From positions 1 through 14,926 of the forward strand of contig JAUVBH010000011.1 of NCBI GenBank assembly GCA_030591285.1: a DNA stretch of 14,926 nucleotides, given 5' to 3'. Below are positions 13,759 to 14,926 of the stretch, piece after piece (within the stretch, counting starts at the first letter, position 1; each line of letters opens with the position of its first letter). A program made the position numbers and the translations under genes. The DNA comes from Thermoplasmatota archaeon. GTDB lineage: Archaea > Thermoplasmatota > Penumbrarchaeia > Penumbrarchaeales > Penumbrarchaeaceae. Under the pieces are notes generated by a model. It was not told where the DNA came from, did no database searches, and saw only the letters and a list, made by a program, of their open reading frames with translations.

Positions 13759-14926
13759 TCAGGGAAGTGTTGCAAGTCTTCTGGCGATCATGAAATAAGC
13801 CATATAAAGAGGAACCTCTGTCTCTCCTTCCTTCAATGAGAAGTTCTCCCCACCAAGATATTGTTCAACAGGACCTGAGACCATAACCTTTACCGGATCG
13901 TCGGAAAGAGCCACTGCATCCCTCAATGGATCATATTCATCCAATTTGTCACGATCGACCTCCATTACCTTCATTCCTGTTTTTCCATGGAGTGAACCTG
14001 GACATCTTATGAGTCTCTTGATATCTGTTGTGACAGGTTCGTCTGTTTCTCCGCTTAGATTGACCGATGAGTATGCAACCACCAGCTTCAGAAAGGATCC
14101 CAGCTGTTGAGGTCTTTCGAAGACATCGAAGTTCGTTGTTCCTATGAGTCTTTTGAAGTTGTTTTGATGGTTGAGTATCGATCTGCACATATCCTTTCCG
14201 ATCTTCAACTTTCCATTTTCAGCGATGTCCAGAAGAAGCTTGATATTCTCTTTCTCACCCCTATCATCCATCTCTTTGATGAGCCGATCTCTTCCATCCA
14301 TGATCTTCCTGGCCCATCCCCCCTTAACGACCTTGGGAAACTTCCATCTCTCTTTGTGCGAACCGAACTTCTGGTTGACAGAGACCGTTACCTTGGAGAA
14401 GATCTTCTCGAGGTCCAATCCTCTTCCTGTAATGTAGTCAACTATTCCTCTCCTGTCTCGACTGTCAAGCTGGAGGACCTCATTTCCTCTTACATGAACA
14501 TGGTATCCTCTTCCACCGGAGAAATGTAGATGTGTTGAATCCTCCGGAAGTCCCAGATCATCCAGGATGAAATCAAAAAGAAGTCTTCCTACCTCCTCCT
14601 TGACCTTCTCCAGCTGTTCCCCATAGGTCATCTCATCTGCATTTGGTAAATGGTCCGCATCAAGATCGAAGATGAGGTCTGCTCCCATCCAGGTCTTGAA
14701 CTTATCTCCCATGGGTTGTAGTGAAGGATCACCATAGTATGCCACTGAATAATATGCATGCATTGGGGCAGTATCTCTGAAGAAATCGTTGATCTCACTC
14801 CTCCTCTGAAAAGAGATGTGTCTGAACATCATCTTACCACCAAAGGGAAAGAAACCCCATTCTCTTCTGGGAAACCTGTAAGGTGGGTCTATGGGAATTT
14901 TGCTGTAATGTTCCCTGAACACCTTC
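13759..14926 (-). CDS. priS: DNA primase small (catalytic) subunit, partial at the N-terminus
   Basis: At least 387 residues of the archaeal/eukaryotic primase catalytic subunit, which makes RNA or DNA primers with PriL. Counting from a GTG at 14922, the catalytic pair is D86 and D88 in LIFDLDAD. The nucleotide-binding SGGRGYHVHV lies at 135-144, and the third acidic residue is D300, before RLIRCPGSLHGKTGMKV. FREHYSKI at the edge corresponds to a segment normally preceded by about ten residues. The true start therefore probably lies just beyond the right edge and the GTG is not the real start. The 3' end abuts the convergent surface-protein gene, with both stops inside TGATCA. Its proximity to gins51 on the same strand fits a replication gene neighbourhood. 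Confidence 0.94.
   Translation of the reverse strand, partial: KVFREHYSKIPIDPPYRFPRREWGFFPFGGKMMFRHISFQRRSEINDFFRDTAPMHAYYSVAYYGDPSLQPMGDKFKTWMGADLIFDLDADHLPNADEMTYGEQLEKVKEEVGRLLFDFILDDLGLPEDSTHLHFSGGRGYHVHVRGNEVLQLDSRDRRGIVDYITGRGLDLEKIFSKVTVSVNQKFGSHKERWKFPKVVKGGWARKIMDGRDRLIKEMDDRGEKENIKLLLDIAENGKLKIGKDMCRSILNHQNNFKRLIGTTNFDVFERPQQLGSFLKLVVAYSSVNLSGETDEPVTTDIKRLIRCPGSLHGKTGMKVMEVDRDKLDEYDPLRDAVALSDDPVKVMVSGPVEQYLGGENFSLKEGETEVPLYMAYFMIARRLATLP

Overview
The window is archaeal. It encodes a GINS subunit of the Gins51 type, the small catalytic subunit of the archaeal/eukaryotic primase, a Tsr3-type rRNA modification enzyme and an archaeal-type valyl-tRNA synthetase. Several genes have TATA boxes about 25 bases ahead of the expected transcript start, and at least two look leaderless. 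Within operons, ribosome binding sites match an archaeal 16S tail (GGAGGTGAT). The gene content fits an anaerobic or fermentative euryarchaeon. The style of the secreted Asp-rich and zinc-ribbon membrane proteins suggests Thermoplasmatota, but that is a guess and not shown by the sequence.

Bases 1-6384, all on the minus strand, hold most of an energy-converting group 4 [NiFe]-hydrogenase operon. The order is mbhA-B-C-D-E-F-G-H-J-K-L, the same as the Pyrococcus mbh operon except that no separate mbhI is present. The genes overlap by 1 or 4 bases almost throughout, so they are surely co-transcribed. The A-H genes form a membrane antiporter module (Mrp-like). J, K and L form the hydrogenase module. 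mbhL runs off the left edge; mbhM (NuoH-like) and mbhN (ferredoxin-like) would be expected beyond it. Such complexes oxidise reduced ferredoxin, make H2 and pump ions. A TATA box and an imperfect inverted repeat precede mbhA.

Bases 6548-9274 (minus) encode valyl-tRNA synthetase. It is divergent from a plus-strand run of three genes (9417-11277) for small membrane proteins, each carrying a C-x2-C-x10-C-x2-C zinc ribbon. The second and third are clear paralogues. The third has no ordinary start codon where homology and the ribosome binding site demand one (GTC instead of GTG). A perfect 7-bp inverted repeat lies midway between the two divergent TATA boxes.

Bases 11274-14926 are an information-processing block on the minus strand: gins51 and tsr3 overlapping by 4 bases, and priS running off the right edge. 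A plus-strand gene for a secreted, C-terminally anchored protein is inserted between gins51 and priS. Its TATA box appears to be shared with gins51. The whole window is densely coding. The longest gene-free stretch is about 160 bases (6385-6547). I saw no tRNA, rRNA, CRISPR array, insertion sequence or attachment site.
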